A stretch of 64,000 bases of DNA from Rhodococcus wratislaviensis (GCF_900455735.1 NZ_UAUI01000024.1:1-64000); one strand, 5' to 3'. Shown: positions 1 through 7,940, counted from the stretch's first letter. Notes: generated from the letters alone by a model not told the origin. Made by a program: numbers and translations.

Positions 1-606
1 CGCTCGGAGACAGTCCGACAGCATGAACACCGCGGCCTTGCTCGTCGCGTACGCGGTGAGTTGCTTCTGCGGCGTGAAAGCCGCGGCGGACGACAGGTTG
101 ACGATGTGCCCACCGGTTCCGCGGTCGATCATCTGCTGGGAGAAGGCGCGAGAGCCGTAGACGACACCCCAGAAATTCACGTCCATCACCCGCTCGAAAT
201 CCTTCTGCGGAGTCTTCGTGAACGTGCCCGAATATCCGATTCCGGCGTTGTTGACCACGATGTCGGGGGTGCCGTGCTCGGCCTGCACCTTCTCCGCGAA
301 GCGCTGCACCTCCTCCTCCACCGCGACGTCCACCTGATACGCGTGGGAGCCGCCACCGAAGATGGCCACCGCACCGCCGCCCTTCATCTGGGCGGAGTTG
401 ATGAGATCGGAGGTCTGCTGCGCGGATTCGAGGTCGCGGTCGGCGACCACCACGACGGCGCCTTCGGACGCGAACGCCAGCGCGGTCTCGCGGCCGATCC
501 CGCTGCCGCCGCCGGTGACGACGACGAGGGTGCCGTCGAGGTCCCGCAGGCGGTGATGCTTCCGAGAACCGCTGCGCCAGCCCCTGACTTCGCCGAGAAG
601 ACTCAT
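1..606 (-). CDS. SDR family oxidoreductase (C-terminus beyond window edge)
   Basis: The gene starts at the ATG at 606 and is still open at base 1, giving 202 residues, so the C-terminus is missing. It is a classical short-chain dehydrogenase. The cofactor motif TGGGSGIG lies at about residues 31-38, an NNAG motif follows in the middle, and the catalytic YATSK lies at about residues 186-190. Family knowledge predicts NAD(P)-dependent oxidation or reduction of an alcohol or ketone; the substrate cannot be told. About 25 mostly basic residues precede the Rossmann fold. The loop before the AYQVDV strand looks about 15 residues longer than usual and is glycine-rich. Its start is only 31 bp from the divergent gene at 638, so the two must share promoter DNA. 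Confidence 0.9.
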   Translation of the reverse strand, partial: MSLLGEVRGWRSGSRKHHRLRDLDGTLVVVTGGGSGIGRETALAFASEGAVVVVADRDLESAQQTSDLINSAQMKGGGAVAIFGGGSHAYQVDVAVEEEVQRFAEKVQAEHGTPDIVVNNAGIGYSGTFTKTPQKDFERVMDVNFWGVVYGSRAFSQQMIDRGTGGHIVNLSSAAAFTPQKQLTAYATSKAAVFMLSDCLRA

Positions 607-637
607 GTGACCATCTTGTCCGAGTACGGTCGTTTGT

Positions 638-1135
638 GTGCTGATCTGGTACGTCAGCTATGGATCGAACATGGCGACGACGCGTCTGACCTGCTACCTG
701 CGTGGTGGTTGTCCGGCCGGGGGCAACCTCGTGCACGCGGGCGCCCGCGACGCGAGCGCCCCGCGCGAGTCGATTCCGGTGGTGATACCCGGCTCGGTGT
801 TCTTCGCGGGAGAGTCGCGGATCTGGGGCGGCGGCCGCGCGTTCTACGATCCCGACGCGCCCGGCTCCGTCGCGGCCCGCGCATTCCTGGTGACGCAGGA
901 GCAGTTCGAGGACATCCACGCGCAGGAACCCGCCTGCTACGACCGTCTGGTCACGCTCGGATCCCACAACGGTGTCCCCATGTGCACGTTCACCACCCGG
1001 GCCCGCGGTGACGTCGTCGCCCGGAACGCACCGGCGCCCGCCTATCTCGCGACCATCGCGGACGGCCTCCGTGAAGCGCACGGCTGGGACGAACCGCAGG
1101 TCGCCGATTATTTGACGCGACTTCGGGTTTCCTAG
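638..1135 (+). CDS. gamma-glutamylcyclotransferase-like protein
   Basis: This 165-residue protein starts at a GTG at 638. Its N-terminus YVSYGSNM (about residues 5-12) is the signature substrate-binding loop of the gamma-glutamylcyclotransferase/AIG2-like fold, in which the YGSN segment cradles a gamma-glutamyl group. A glycine-rich stretch and GRAFYDPD follow in the middle. Known members release 5-oxoproline from gamma-glutamyl peptides or amines, but many actinobacterial members have no known substrate. It is divergent from the SDR gene with only 31 bp between starts, so the two promoters overlap. The fold assignment is fairly safe; the activity is an inference. Confidence 0.65.
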   Translation: MLIWYVSYGSNMATTRLTCYLRGGCPAGGNLVHAGARDASAPRESIPVVIPGSVFFAGESRIWGGGRAFYDPDAPGSVAARAFLVTQEQFEDIHAQEPACYDRLVTLGSHNGVPMCTFTTRARGDVVARNAPAPAYLATIADGLREAHGWDEPQVADYLTRLRVS

Positions 1136-1196
1136 CCGACCCAACTGTGCTTACGTGAGACGGGCCACACGAGGTGGCGTCCACGAAAGGGAGTCG

Positions 1197-1490
1197 ATGT
1201 CCGATCTGCATGTCGTAGCGACCATTCCTGCCAAGCCCGGTTCCGAGGACACCGTCCGCGACGGACTGTCCGCGCTGGCCGCGGAGAGCCGCAAGGAAGA
1301 GGGCTGCATCTCGTACGAGGTGTTCGAATCAGCCGCCGTCGCGGGAACCTTCGTCACCGTCGAGGTGTGGACCGGTCAGGAGGCGGTCGACGCGCACATG
1401 AAGTCGCCGCACTTCCAGGCCGCGCTCGGGACGTTCGGTGAGCACCTCGCCGGGGCACCGGCGATCCACCCGCTGAAGCCGGTTTCCTAG
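1197..1490 (+). CDS. antibiotic biosynthesis monooxygenase (ABM) domain protein, YgiN-like
   Basis: A 97-residue single-domain ABM protein, which is a dimeric alpha/beta ferredoxin-like barrel. The pattern VVATIPAKPGSEDTVRDGL, then EEGCISYEVFES, then VEVWTGQEAVDAHMKSPHF is typical of the YgiN-type quinol monooxygenase branch. I chose the ATG at 1197 because GAAAGGGAG lies just upstream; an in-frame start at 1155 would add 14 residues with no ribosome binding site. Members oxidise quinols or other aromatic substrates without a cofactor, or act on reactive carbonyls. It lies 11 bp before a dienelactone hydrolase on the same strand, so the two are probably co-transcribed and may serve the same aromatic or xenobiotic substrate. 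Specificity unknown. Confidence 0.85.
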   Translation: MSDLHVVATIPAKPGSEDTVRDGLSALAAESRKEEGCISYEVFESAAVAGTFVTVEVWTGQEAVDAHMKSPHFQAALGTFGEHLAGAPAIHPLKPVS

Positions 1491-1501
1491 AGTCGTAGTT
1501 C

Positions 1502-2197
1502 GTGACCACTCCACTCACCAGCATCACCCCCGAAGGTCCCGTCCGCGGCGGTGTCGTCGTCATCCAGGAGGCGTTCGGCGTCACCGGGCACATCGTCGAC
1601 GTCTGCCGTCGTTTCGCCGCCGCCGGGTACCACGCGGTCGCGCCGCACCTGTTCCACCGGAGCGGCGATCCGGTGCTGGAGTACGACGACATGAAGTCGG
1701 CGATGTCGTTGATCGGTGAGCTCACCGCCGCGCACATCGGCGAGGACGTCGACGGGGCCGTCGCGGCCCTGTCGGCGGCCTCGATCGACCGGCGGAACAC
1801 CGCGATCGTCGGATTCTGCATGGGCGGGACGGTCGCGTTCCACACGGCGACGCGACTCGACCTCGGGGCGGCGGTGAGTTTCTACGGCGGCGGCGTCGCG
1901 AAGGGGCGCTTCGGTTATCCATCGCAACTCGACGTCGCCGGGCAGCTCGGAACGCCGTGGCTCGGCCTGTTCGGAGACCGCGACAAGGGGATCCCGACCG
2001 CGGAGGTCGAGGAGTTGCGCGCCGCGGTCGCCCACGCCCCGGTCGACACCGAGATCGTCCGCTACGCCGAGGCCGAACACGGCTTCCACTGTGACGACCG
2101 TCCGGCCGTGTACAACGAGGCGGCCGCCCGGGACGGTTGGGCACGAACGCTGCAGTGGTTCGGCACCCACGTCGACGTTGCCGCCGGAACCGACTGA
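1502..2197 (+). CDS. dienelactone hydrolase family protein
   Basis: 231 residues starting at a GTG at 1502. It is an alpha/beta hydrolase of the dienelactone hydrolase (carboxymethylenebutenolidase) family. The nucleophile is the cysteine of GFCMGG (Cys106), as expected for this family rather than serine. A conserved glutamate in QEAFG (Glu23), the acid in FGDRDKGIP and the histidine in EAEHGFH complete the site. The classical reaction opens dienelactone to maleylacetate in chloroaromatic degradation. No other ortho-cleavage gene is nearby, so the real substrate may differ. It follows the ABM gene by 11 bp. Confidence 0.88.
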   Translation: MTTPLTSITPEGPVRGGVVVIQEAFGVTGHIVDVCRRFAAAGYHAVAPHLFHRSGDPVLEYDDMKSAMSLIGELTAAHIGEDVDGAVAALSAASIDRRNTAIVGFCMGGTVAFHTATRLDLGAAVSFYGGGVAKGRFGYPSQLDVAGQLGTPWLGLFGDRDKGIPTAEVEELRAAVAHAPVDTEIVRYAEAEHGFHCDDRPAVYNEAAARDGWARTLQWFGTHVDVAAGTD

Positions 2198-2372
2198 CGG
2201 CGCTCCCGCCGCACCCCGGCGTACGCCGACGCCGTGTTTGTCGACCACTAGGACACGTAACGGCGTGTCGCGGATTCGGGTGGAAACCCGATGTGCGTCA
2301 CGGGGGTACGGCCGAAAAGCGCCTGACGTGCCGTCCGGTCTGCTTCATGCGCGAGACCCGTGATCGAACCGT

Positions 2373-2378
2373 TATAGT
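2373..2378 (+). promoter_or_regulatory. leaderless-type promoter of the first Hsp70-like gene
   Basis: A TATAGT -10 box ends 7 nt before the ATG at 2386, so transcription would begin at or next to the start codon. There is no Shine-Dalgarno sequence. The surrounding GTGATC(G/A)AACCGTTATAGTC is repeated almost exactly before the paralogue at 3906. No convincing -35 box is visible. Confidence 0.55.
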
Positions 2379-2385
2379 CGGCGGC

Positions 2386-3834
2386 ATGACTTCAGTTCTC
2401 GGTGTATCGGTAGGCGCCAGCGCGGTGCGCTTCGCGTGCCACGACGCCGTGACACTCGAAACGCCGATCTTCCAATCGCGGTCGGTGACCGCAACACTCG
2501 AACGGCCGGAGGAACTCGCTGCCGAGTCCATCGGGACGGTGCTCGCCGAGCGCGACGAGACCGACGAAGTACAGGCCATCGGTGTCGCATACCAGGACGA
2601 GGCGCAGGCCGGTGCCGTGCAGGCCGCGATGGCACGGCTGAAGATCGGCAACTTCCAGTTGGTTCCCGAAGTGACGGCCGCGCTCCAGATGCTCGAGATG
2701 TCCGGAGAACTCGGCGACCACTCGACACTCGTGTTCTACGACCTCGGCAGTTCGGGTCTCACCGTCACCGTGGTCGACCGAGACACCGGCATGGTGCTGA
2801 GCAGTGCGCGGTCGGACCAGATCAGCGGCGACCTCGTCGACCGGCTGATCTGTGACAACCAACTCGAACTGCACCGCTTCGCGCACCCTGCCGACGCGGC
2901 AGCAACGCTCGCGCTGGCCGCGCGGTGCCGCGATGCGAAGGAGCAGTTGTCCACGAACGGCGCGGTGTGCATGCCGGGCGAGGGCGGCCTTCTCCTCCTG
3001 TCGCAGGACAGTTTCGATTCGCTCATCGTGGGCCCGGTGGAGACTTCGGCGCGCCTGACCCGCGAGGTCATTCGCCGCTCGGGACGCCTTCCCGACGCCG
3101 CGGTTCTGATCGGGGGCGGCGCGCATATTCCGTTGGTCACGTCCGTGATGGAGTCCTGGCTCGACCTTCCGGTGATCGTTCCCGCACAGCCCGAACTGGT
3201 GGCCGCCGAGGGTGCGGCCCTGCTGGCGCGTCCGACGTCCGACGAGTTCGTCGCGGCGGTGGCGCCGGAGCACCGGTTCGAGCCGGAATTCGAGCCGGAG
3301 GCGGAGTTCGAGCCGGAGGCGGAGTTCGAGCCGGAACCCGAGTCGAAGTCGGCGCCGATCCGGAAGCGTCGTGGCCTCGTCCTCGCCGGCAGCGTCGTGG
3401 CCGTGGTCGCCGCGGTGGGTCTCGGACTCGGCGTCGGCACCGACCTCCTGCAGGGTTCGGAAGAGGAAGCGCAGCCGGCCGCCACGCAGTCGAACACGCA
3501 GGCGCCGGAAGCGCGGCAAGTGATACCGCCGCAGCCCACGACGACCGCGGAGGTGGCCCCGCCTGCGGACGCAGCCCCGTCGGTGGTCGACGAGCAGCCG
3601 GTGATCCCGCCGCAGACCGAGGTGCGCACCACGTACCAGCGGCAGGCGCAGAGTTCGACTCAGGCACCGGCCGCCCCCGAGAGTCAGAGTGTCGTGCCGT
3701 CCGACACGTCGGCTCCGCCGACCACATCGGAACCCGCTCCGCTCATTCCGGGTCTGCCGCAGATTCAGCTGCCGACGATTCCGCCGCCGGCGCCGCTCCC
3801 CATGCCGGAGTTTCCCCGGATACCCGGGCTCTGA
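2386..3834 (+). CDS. membrane-anchored Hsp70/actin-fold protein, paralogue 1
   Basis: 482 residues from the ATG at 2386; longer in-frame readings upstream are not coding-like. The first ~290 residues resemble a shrunken Hsp70/actin-type ATPase. The phosphate-1 strand is VLGVSVGASAVR, a phosphate-2-like YDLGSSGLTVTVVD lies in the middle, and the adenosine-type motif is LIGGGAHIPLV. The canonical DLGT and DLGGGT motifs are altered, so ATP hydrolysis is uncertain. An acidic EFEPEA repeat follows (bases ~3280-3345), then basic RKRR, one TM segment (about residues 328-350) and a long Pro/Thr/Gln-rich tail ending in PRIPGL. The domain should be cytoplasmic and the tail outside. No substrate-binding Hsp70 domain is present. 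Function unknown; a sensing or scaffolding role in the envelope is only a guess. Confidence 0.85.
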   Translation: MTSVLGVSVGASAVRFACHDAVTLETPIFQSRSVTATLERPEELAAESIGTVLAERDETDEVQAIGVAYQDEAQAGAVQAAMARLKIGNFQLVPEVTAALQMLEMSGELGDHSTLVFYDLGSSGLTVTVVDRDTGMVLSSARSDQISGDLVDRLICDNQLELHRFAHPADAAATLALAARCRDAKEQLSTNGAVCMPGEGGLLLLSQDSFDSLIVGPVETSARLTREVIRRSGRLPDAAVLIGGGAHIPLVTSVMESWLDLPVIVPAQPELVAAEGAALLARPTSDEFVAAVAPEHRFEPEFEPEAEFEPEAEFEPEPESKSAPIRKRRGLVLAGSVVAVVAAVGLGLGVGTDLLQGSEEEAQPAATQSNTQAPEARQVIPPQPTTTAEVAPPADAAPSVVDEQPVIPPQTEVRTTYQRQAQSSTQAPAAPESQSVVPSDTSAPPTTSEPAPLIPGLPQIQLPTIPPPAPLPMPEFPRIPGL

Positions 3835-3893
3835 GCACATATAACGAAGCCGGAGGCTGCGAGGCCCCGACACGCGTTCCGTGATCAAACCGT

Positions 3894-3899
3894 TATAGT
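3894..3899 (+). promoter_or_regulatory. leaderless-type promoter of the second Hsp70-like gene
   Basis: TATAGT ends 6 nt before the ATG at 3906, inside the same block found before the first paralogue (one base differs over about 19). It suggests that the duplication carried its promoter along and that both copies are made from leaderless mRNA. Confidence 0.55.
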
Positions 3900-3905
3900 C
3901 TTTCC

Positions 3906-5126
3906 ATGGTTTCAGTTCTCGGTGTATCGGTGGGTGCCAGCGCGGTGCGCGTGGCGTATCCGGACGACGAGGGGGCCGTCATCCGGACGTTTCCGGTGGA
4001 TGCCGCCCGCGAGCACCCGGAACACGTGGTTGCCGATGCCATCGAAACGGTGATAGCCGAGCGCCCCGTCGACGACGTGCAGGTCTTCGGTGTCGCGTAC
4101 CGGGACGAGGCGCAGGCAGCTGCCGTGCAGGCCGCGATCGACTGCCGGCTGGTCCCGGAAGTGACGGCCGCGCTCCGGATGCTCGAGGCGTCGGGACAGC
4201 TCGGCGACCATGCGACGCTCGTGTTCTACGACCTCGGCAGCTCCGGCCTCACCGTCACCGTGGTCGACCGACTCACCGGCGCGGTGCTCGGGACGGCGCG
4301 GACCGACGAGATCAGCGGCGACGTCGTCGACCGGTTGATCCGCGACCACCAGCTCGACGAGAAGCGCATCGCGCCGCCGGCCGACGAGGTCGCGGAGTCG
4401 GAGCTCGACGCCCGTTGCCGCCGCGCCAAAGAGGAGCTGTCCACCAACACCGCGGTCTGCGTACCCGGGGACGGCGGTCTGCTCCTGCTCTCGCAGGACA
4501 TTCTCGACTCGCTGATCGTGCGCCGCGTCGAGGCGTCGGCGCGCCTGGCCCGCGAGGTGATCGAATCGTCCGGGCGTGCTGCCGACGCCGTGGTTCTGAT
4601 CGGGGGCGGCGCGCATATTCCGCTGGTCGCGTCTCTGATGGAATCGTGGCTCGCGCTCCCGGTGATCGTGCCGGCGCAGCCGGAACTGGTCGCCGCGGAG
4701 GGCGCTGCGCTGCTGGCGCAGGAGGACACTCCGGACCGCAACGGCGCCGAGAGGTTCGCGAAACCCGTGATCCGCGGTGGCGTTCTGGCGGGCGGTGCAC
4801 TGGCCGTCGTCGCCGTGATCGGTCTCGGCCTCGGCGTCGGTGGCAGCCACCTGCAGAGCTCCGACGGTGACGCACGTCCGGTCGCCACTCAGCCGAGCAA
4901 CGCGGACGTCTCTCCGTCGCCCGCGCCGGCACCGGCGTCGACGCCACCGCCGTCGGCCGCGGTGTCGGTTCCGGGCCCGGCCGAGGAGGAGGCGAGCGTG
5001 CCGGAACCCGCTCCCGCGCCTGCTCCCGCCCCGCGCCCCTTCATTCCCGGTCTGCCGCAGATTCAGCTGCCGACCCTCCCGCCGCCGCCGCCGCTCCCTC
5101 CGCTGCCCCGGATCCCGGGGCTCTAG
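3906..5126 (+). CDS. membrane-anchored Hsp70/actin-fold protein, paralogue 2
   Basis: 406 residues and clearly a tandem duplicate of the preceding gene, with near-identical blocks such as YDLGSSGLTVTVVD and LIGGGAHIPLV. A few residues before LVPEVTAAL are missing relative to copy 1, and the acidic EP repeat between the ATPase-like domain and the membrane is absent. One TM helix sits at about residues 289-312, followed by a Pro/Ala-rich external segment. The last ~30 residues keep the copy 1 pattern IPGLPQIQLPT, then a proline run, then PRIPGL. Its TAG stop lies in CTAG and overlaps the stop of the convergent HxlR gene. Function unknown. Confidence 0.85.
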   Translation: MVSVLGVSVGASAVRVAYPDDEGAVIRTFPVDAAREHPEHVVADAIETVIAERPVDDVQVFGVAYRDEAQAAAVQAAIDCRLVPEVTAALRMLEASGQLGDHATLVFYDLGSSGLTVTVVDRLTGAVLGTARTDEISGDVVDRLIRDHQLDEKRIAPPADEVAESELDARCRRAKEELSTNTAVCVPGDGGLLLLSQDILDSLIVRRVEASARLAREVIESSGRAADAVVLIGGGAHIPLVASLMESWLALPVIVPAQPELVAAEGAALLAQEDTPDRNGAERFAKPVIRGGVLAGGALAVVAVIGLGLGVGGSHLQSSDGDARPVATQPSNADVSPSPAPAPASTPPPSAAVSVPGPAEEEASVPEPAPAPAPAPRPFIPGLPQIQLPTLPPPPPLPPLPRIPGL

Positions 5127-5500
5127 CGGCCCGACGGATCGAGGCTCTCGCCGTTCGCCTCGATCTCACGGACGGCCACGATGTGGTCCATGTGCTCGGC
5201 GCCCCACGCGCCGAGCGGTTCGAGGGAGCGGTTGAGGGAGACGCCGAGTTCGGTCAGCGAGTACTCGACCTTCGGCGGAACCTGGTGGTAGACCTCGCGG
5301 TGCACGATGGCGTCGGCTTCGAGTTCGCGCAACTGCTGGATCAGCATCTTCTCCGAGATGCCGGGGACCAGGCGCTTGAGGTCGCCGAACCGCTGCTCGC
5401 CGGCGTGGAGCGCCCACAGGATCAGCACCTTCCACTTGCCGCCGATGACGTCGATCGCCGCATCGATTCCGCAGGAGTAGGGACGTTGCTGTCTGCGCAT
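5123..5500 (-). CDS. HxlR family transcriptional regulator
   Basis: 125 residues from the ATG at 5500, which has GAGGAGCG just upstream; the longer reading from 5569 runs through the operator region and is rejected. The N-terminal Cys10 in PYSCGIDAAIDVIGGKWK, the winged helix with ISEKMLIQQLRELEADA, and the wing HREVYHQVPPKVEYSLTELG are typical of HxlR/HTH_hxlR proteins, which often sense electrophiles or redox change through that cysteine. It is divergent from the imine-reductase-like pair, and a 7-bp inverted repeat lies between them, so it most likely controls those genes and itself. Confidence 0.9.
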   Translation of the reverse strand: MRRQQRPYSCGIDAAIDVIGGKWKVLILWALHAGEQRFGDLKRLVPGISEKMLIQQLRELEADAIVHREVYHQVPPKVEYSLTELGVSLNRSLEPLGAWGAEHMDHIVAVREIEANGESLDPSGR

Positions 5501-5524
5501 GACGCTCCTCACTGACTTTTTGGT

Positions 5525-5551
5525 AAGTACCTGACTTTGAAGTGGGTACTT
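5525..5551. promoter_or_regulatory. candidate HxlR operator
   Basis: AAGTACC (5525-5531) and GGTACTT (5545-5551) are exact reverse complements separated by 13 bp, between the HxlR start at 5500 and the divergent gene at 5641. HxlR dimers bind paired sites of this kind near their own start. The role as operator is inferred from position and symmetry. Confidence 0.6.
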
Positions 5552-5640
5552 GTCGAGTGTAGTGCGCACGCTGAGACTGGAGAAGGCGTTGCTCCGCAGC
5601 GTTGCCCGGTCACTCGGGCACGGACGTCCGAAAGCGAATC

Positions 5641-6537
5641 ATGCCTGCACAACTGCCTTCCGTCACCGTCGTCGGGCTCGGGCCGATGGGCCGGGCCATG
5701 GCCGGAACACTCCTCGATCACGCCGTGCCGGTCACGGTGTTCAACCGCACCGCGTCGCGCGCCGACGCCGCCGTCGCGGCAGGCGCCCGCCGCGCGATCA
5801 CCGCAAAGGACGCGCTCGACGCCGCCGATCTGGTGATCGTCAGCCTCACCCACTACCGGGCGATGTACGACCTGCTCGAACCCGCCGCCGACCGTCTCGC
5901 TGGCAAGGTCCTCGTCAACCTCAGCTCCGGCACTCCCCGCGAGGCCGAGCGTGCGGCCGCGTGGGCGGTCCGGCACGGCGCCGAATTCCTCACCGGCGGC
6001 ATCATGGTTCCGGCCACGCTGGTCGGCGACGACACCGCCTACGCCTTCTACAGCGGGCCGCGCGAAGTCCTCGACCGGTGGTCCGACACGCTCGCGCTCC
6101 TCGCGCGGCCGGAGTACGTCGGCGCCGATCCGGGTCTGGCCCTGCTCTGGTACCAGGCTCTGCTCGATCTGTTCATGACCACGCTGGTCGGCACGAGTCA
6201 TGCGGCGGCGCTGATGAAATCTGCCGGGGTGCAGGCCGAGACGTTCCTGCCCTACGCCTCCGACCTGCTCGCGCAGATGCCGTTCTTCCTGGACGGTGCT
6301 GCCGAGGAGATCGACCGTCGGGAGTACCCCGACGTCGGGGCGAGCCTGGCCATGATGGCCGCCGGAATCGATCACATCGCGACCACCAGCGAGGACGCGC
6401 AGATCGATTCGCGACTCCCGGTGGCGGTCCGGGACCTGTACCGGCGCGCCCTCGACCTCGGCTTCGGCGGGCACGGTTCGGGCAGTGTGTACGAGGCGAT
6501 CGTCGCGCCGGCGCAGCCCGCCCGGGGCGTCGCATGA
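5641..6537 (+). CDS. imine-reductase-like NAD(P)-binding protein, Tyr type
   Basis: 298 residues from the ATG at 5641. The Rossmann motif VVGLGPMGRAMA (about residues 10-21) and NRT after the second strand fit the 6-phosphogluconate/beta-hydroxyacid dehydrogenase superfamily and suggest NADPH. GGIMVPATLVG and the all-helical C-terminal half match the imine reductase (IRED) branch. The long inter-domain helix reads ALLWYQALLD. Aligned by its ALL segment with the next gene, Tyr171 takes the position where many IREDs have Asp or Tyr and where beta-hydroxyacid dehydrogenases have Lys. It overlaps the next gene by 4 bp (ATGA) and is divergent from HxlR. Imine or related carbonyl reduction is likely; the substrate is unknown. 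Confidence 0.82.
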   Translation: MPAQLPSVTVVGLGPMGRAMAGTLLDHAVPVTVFNRTASRADAAVAAGARRAITAKDALDAADLVIVSLTHYRAMYDLLEPAADRLAGKVLVNLSSGTPREAERAAAWAVRHGAEFLTGGIMVPATLVGDDTAYAFYSGPREVLDRWSDTLALLARPEYVGADPGLALLWYQALLDLFMTTLVGTSHAAALMKSAGVQAETFLPYASDLLAQMPFFLDGAAEEIDRREYPDVGASLAMMAAGIDHIATTSEDAQIDSRLPVAVRDLYRRALDLGFGGHGSGSVYEAIVAPAQPARGVA

Positions 6538-7358
6538 CCGGCACCGACGTCACGGTTCTCGGGCTCGGCGCCATGGGACGGGCTCTCGCGGCCGCGCTGC
6601 TGCGGGCTGGGCGGACGGTCACCGTGTGGAACCGCACGCCCGAGAAAGCGGACACGTTGACGAACTCCGGTGCGCACCCGGCCGAGTCCGTGTCCGCGGC
6701 AGTACGGGCGTCGCCGCTGGTGCTCGTCTGCGTGCTCGACGACGAGACGGTGCACGAGCTGATCGAGCCGGTCGCCGGCGACCTGCGTGGAAGAACGCTC
6801 GTGAACCTGACGACGACCACACCCGAGCAGGCGCGGGCGATGGCCCGGTGGTCAGGCGTGGCGCGAGTGGAGTACGTCGACGGCGGCATCATGGCGGTGC
6901 CCGACATGATCGGCGGCGGCGACACGTTCGTGCTCTACAGCGGCGCGGCGGAGGCGTTCGACAGGAACCGGCCGGTGCTGGAACTGTTCGGTCGCGCGGT
7001 GTTCGTCGGTGACGATGCCGGCGCCGCCGCGATGTACGACCTCGCGCTGCTCGGCGCAATGTACGCCATGTTCGCCGGGTTCGAGCAGGGCGCCGCGATG
7101 GTCCGCGGCGCCGGCGGCACCGCCGGGGAACTTGCCGCGATGGCGGCGCCGTTCCTGCGGGCGATGACCGGAAGCTTCGCGGAGTTCGCGGTCGGCATCG
7201 ACACTCCCGCGCGGTACGAGCCGGTGCAGAGCGCGGAATTCACCGCGGCGGCGATCGACACGATCGCACGGGCGGGCGCCGAAGCGGGCGTGCCGACCGC
7301 TCTGCCGACCGCCGTGCGCGCCGTTCTCGCGGGTTCTATCGACGCAGCATGTCCCTGA
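6534..7358 (+). CDS. imine-reductase-like NAD(P)-binding protein, Asp type
   Basis: 274 residues starting at the ATG at 6534, which overlaps the stop of the previous gene (ATGA), so translation is coupled. It is a paralogue with VLGLGAMGRALA, NRTPEKAD, DGGIMAVPDMIG and the inter-domain helix AAMYDLALLG. Asp169 falls at the catalytic position where the upstream paralogue has Tyr. IREDs work as domain-swapped dimers in which this helix is central, so a heterodimer is conceivable. The 3' end overlaps the convergent phosphatase gene by 23 bp. Confidence 0.82.
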   Translation: MTGTDVTVLGLGAMGRALAAALLRAGRTVTVWNRTPEKADTLTNSGAHPAESVSAAVRASPLVLVCVLDDETVHELIEPVAGDLRGRTLVNLTTTTPEQARAMARWSGVARVEYVDGGIMAVPDMIGGGDTFVLYSGAAEAFDRNRPVLELFGRAVFVGDDAGAAAMYDLALLGAMYAMFAGFEQGAAMVRGAGGTAGELAAMAAPFLRAMTGSFAEFAVGIDTPARYEPVQSAEFTAAAIDTIARAGAEAGVPTALPTAVRAVLAGSIDAACP

Positions 7359-7935
7359 CGTGACCGGTCTCGTTGACCGACGCCACTCGCCGCTCACCGC
7401 TGCGGGAGACGAGCACCCGGGTCACGGACACGTACTCGATCGGGAACACGAGGGGTCGGTCGAGCCCCAGCAGTTGCTGCAGGAACACGTTGATGACACC
7501 GCCGTGGGCGAACACGGCGACGGTGTCCTCGTGGCCGGACTCGTCGACGATGCGGCCGAGGGACTCGAACACCCGCGCGCGGAACGCGTCGGCGTCGACG
7601 GACTTCGGGAACTCGCCGGCCCGAATCCGGGCGAACGCCTCGGGCGCCCGCGCCTCCGCCTCGTGGAACGGGATGTAGTGGTCGAGGTCGTAGTCGTATT
7701 CCGCGAGGCCGACGTACTCGGCGACGGGCAGGTTGAGGGCCTCGGCGACCGGCGCAGCCGTCTCGAGTGCGCGCCGCTGCGGGCTGCTCACGATCCGGGC
7801 AATGCGGTACGGGGCCAGCGCGGCAGGCAGCCGCTTGGCCTGGGCGTGACCTTCCTCGGTCAGTGCGGGGTCCGCGCGCCCGTCGGACGCGGTGACGAGC
7901 TCGGGCAGCGCGTGGCGGATCAGTAGCAGTTGCAC
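7336..7935 (-). CDS. histidine phosphatase family protein
   Basis: 199 residues from a GTG at 7935. The RH motif LIRHALPE lies at the N-terminus (about residues 5-12), followed by SSPQRRALETA and the second catalytic histidine in VFAHGGVINVFLQ. This is the phosphoglycerate-mutase-like histidine phosphatase fold, which removes phosphate from small molecules or proteins through a phosphohistidine. It is the last gene of the lysX operon, starting 5 bp after the stop of the hydrolase gene. Substrate not predictable. Confidence 0.88.
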   Translation of the reverse strand: MQLLLIRHALPELVTASDGRADPALTEEGHAQAKRLPAALAPYRIARIVSSPQRRALETAAPVAEALNLPVAEYVGLAEYDYDLDHYIPFHEAEARAPEAFARIRAGEFPKSVDADAFRARVFESLGRIVDESGHEDTVAVFAHGGVINVFLQQLLGLDRPLVFPIEYVSVTRVLVSRSGERRVASVNETGHVRDMLRR

Positions 7936-7940
7936 GTCGA

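Noticed and set aside
3280..3345. Short tandem repeats encoding EFEPEA as a possible mobile or CRISPR-like repeat
   Set aside because: They are in-frame low-complexity codons inside one protein, with no spacers or repeats elsewhere.
5550..7358. One 602-codon reading frame covering both IRED-like genes
   Set aside because: Only its last 274 codons are real; the first part is an out-of-frame Arg-rich translation of the upstream gene, so it is not a fusion.
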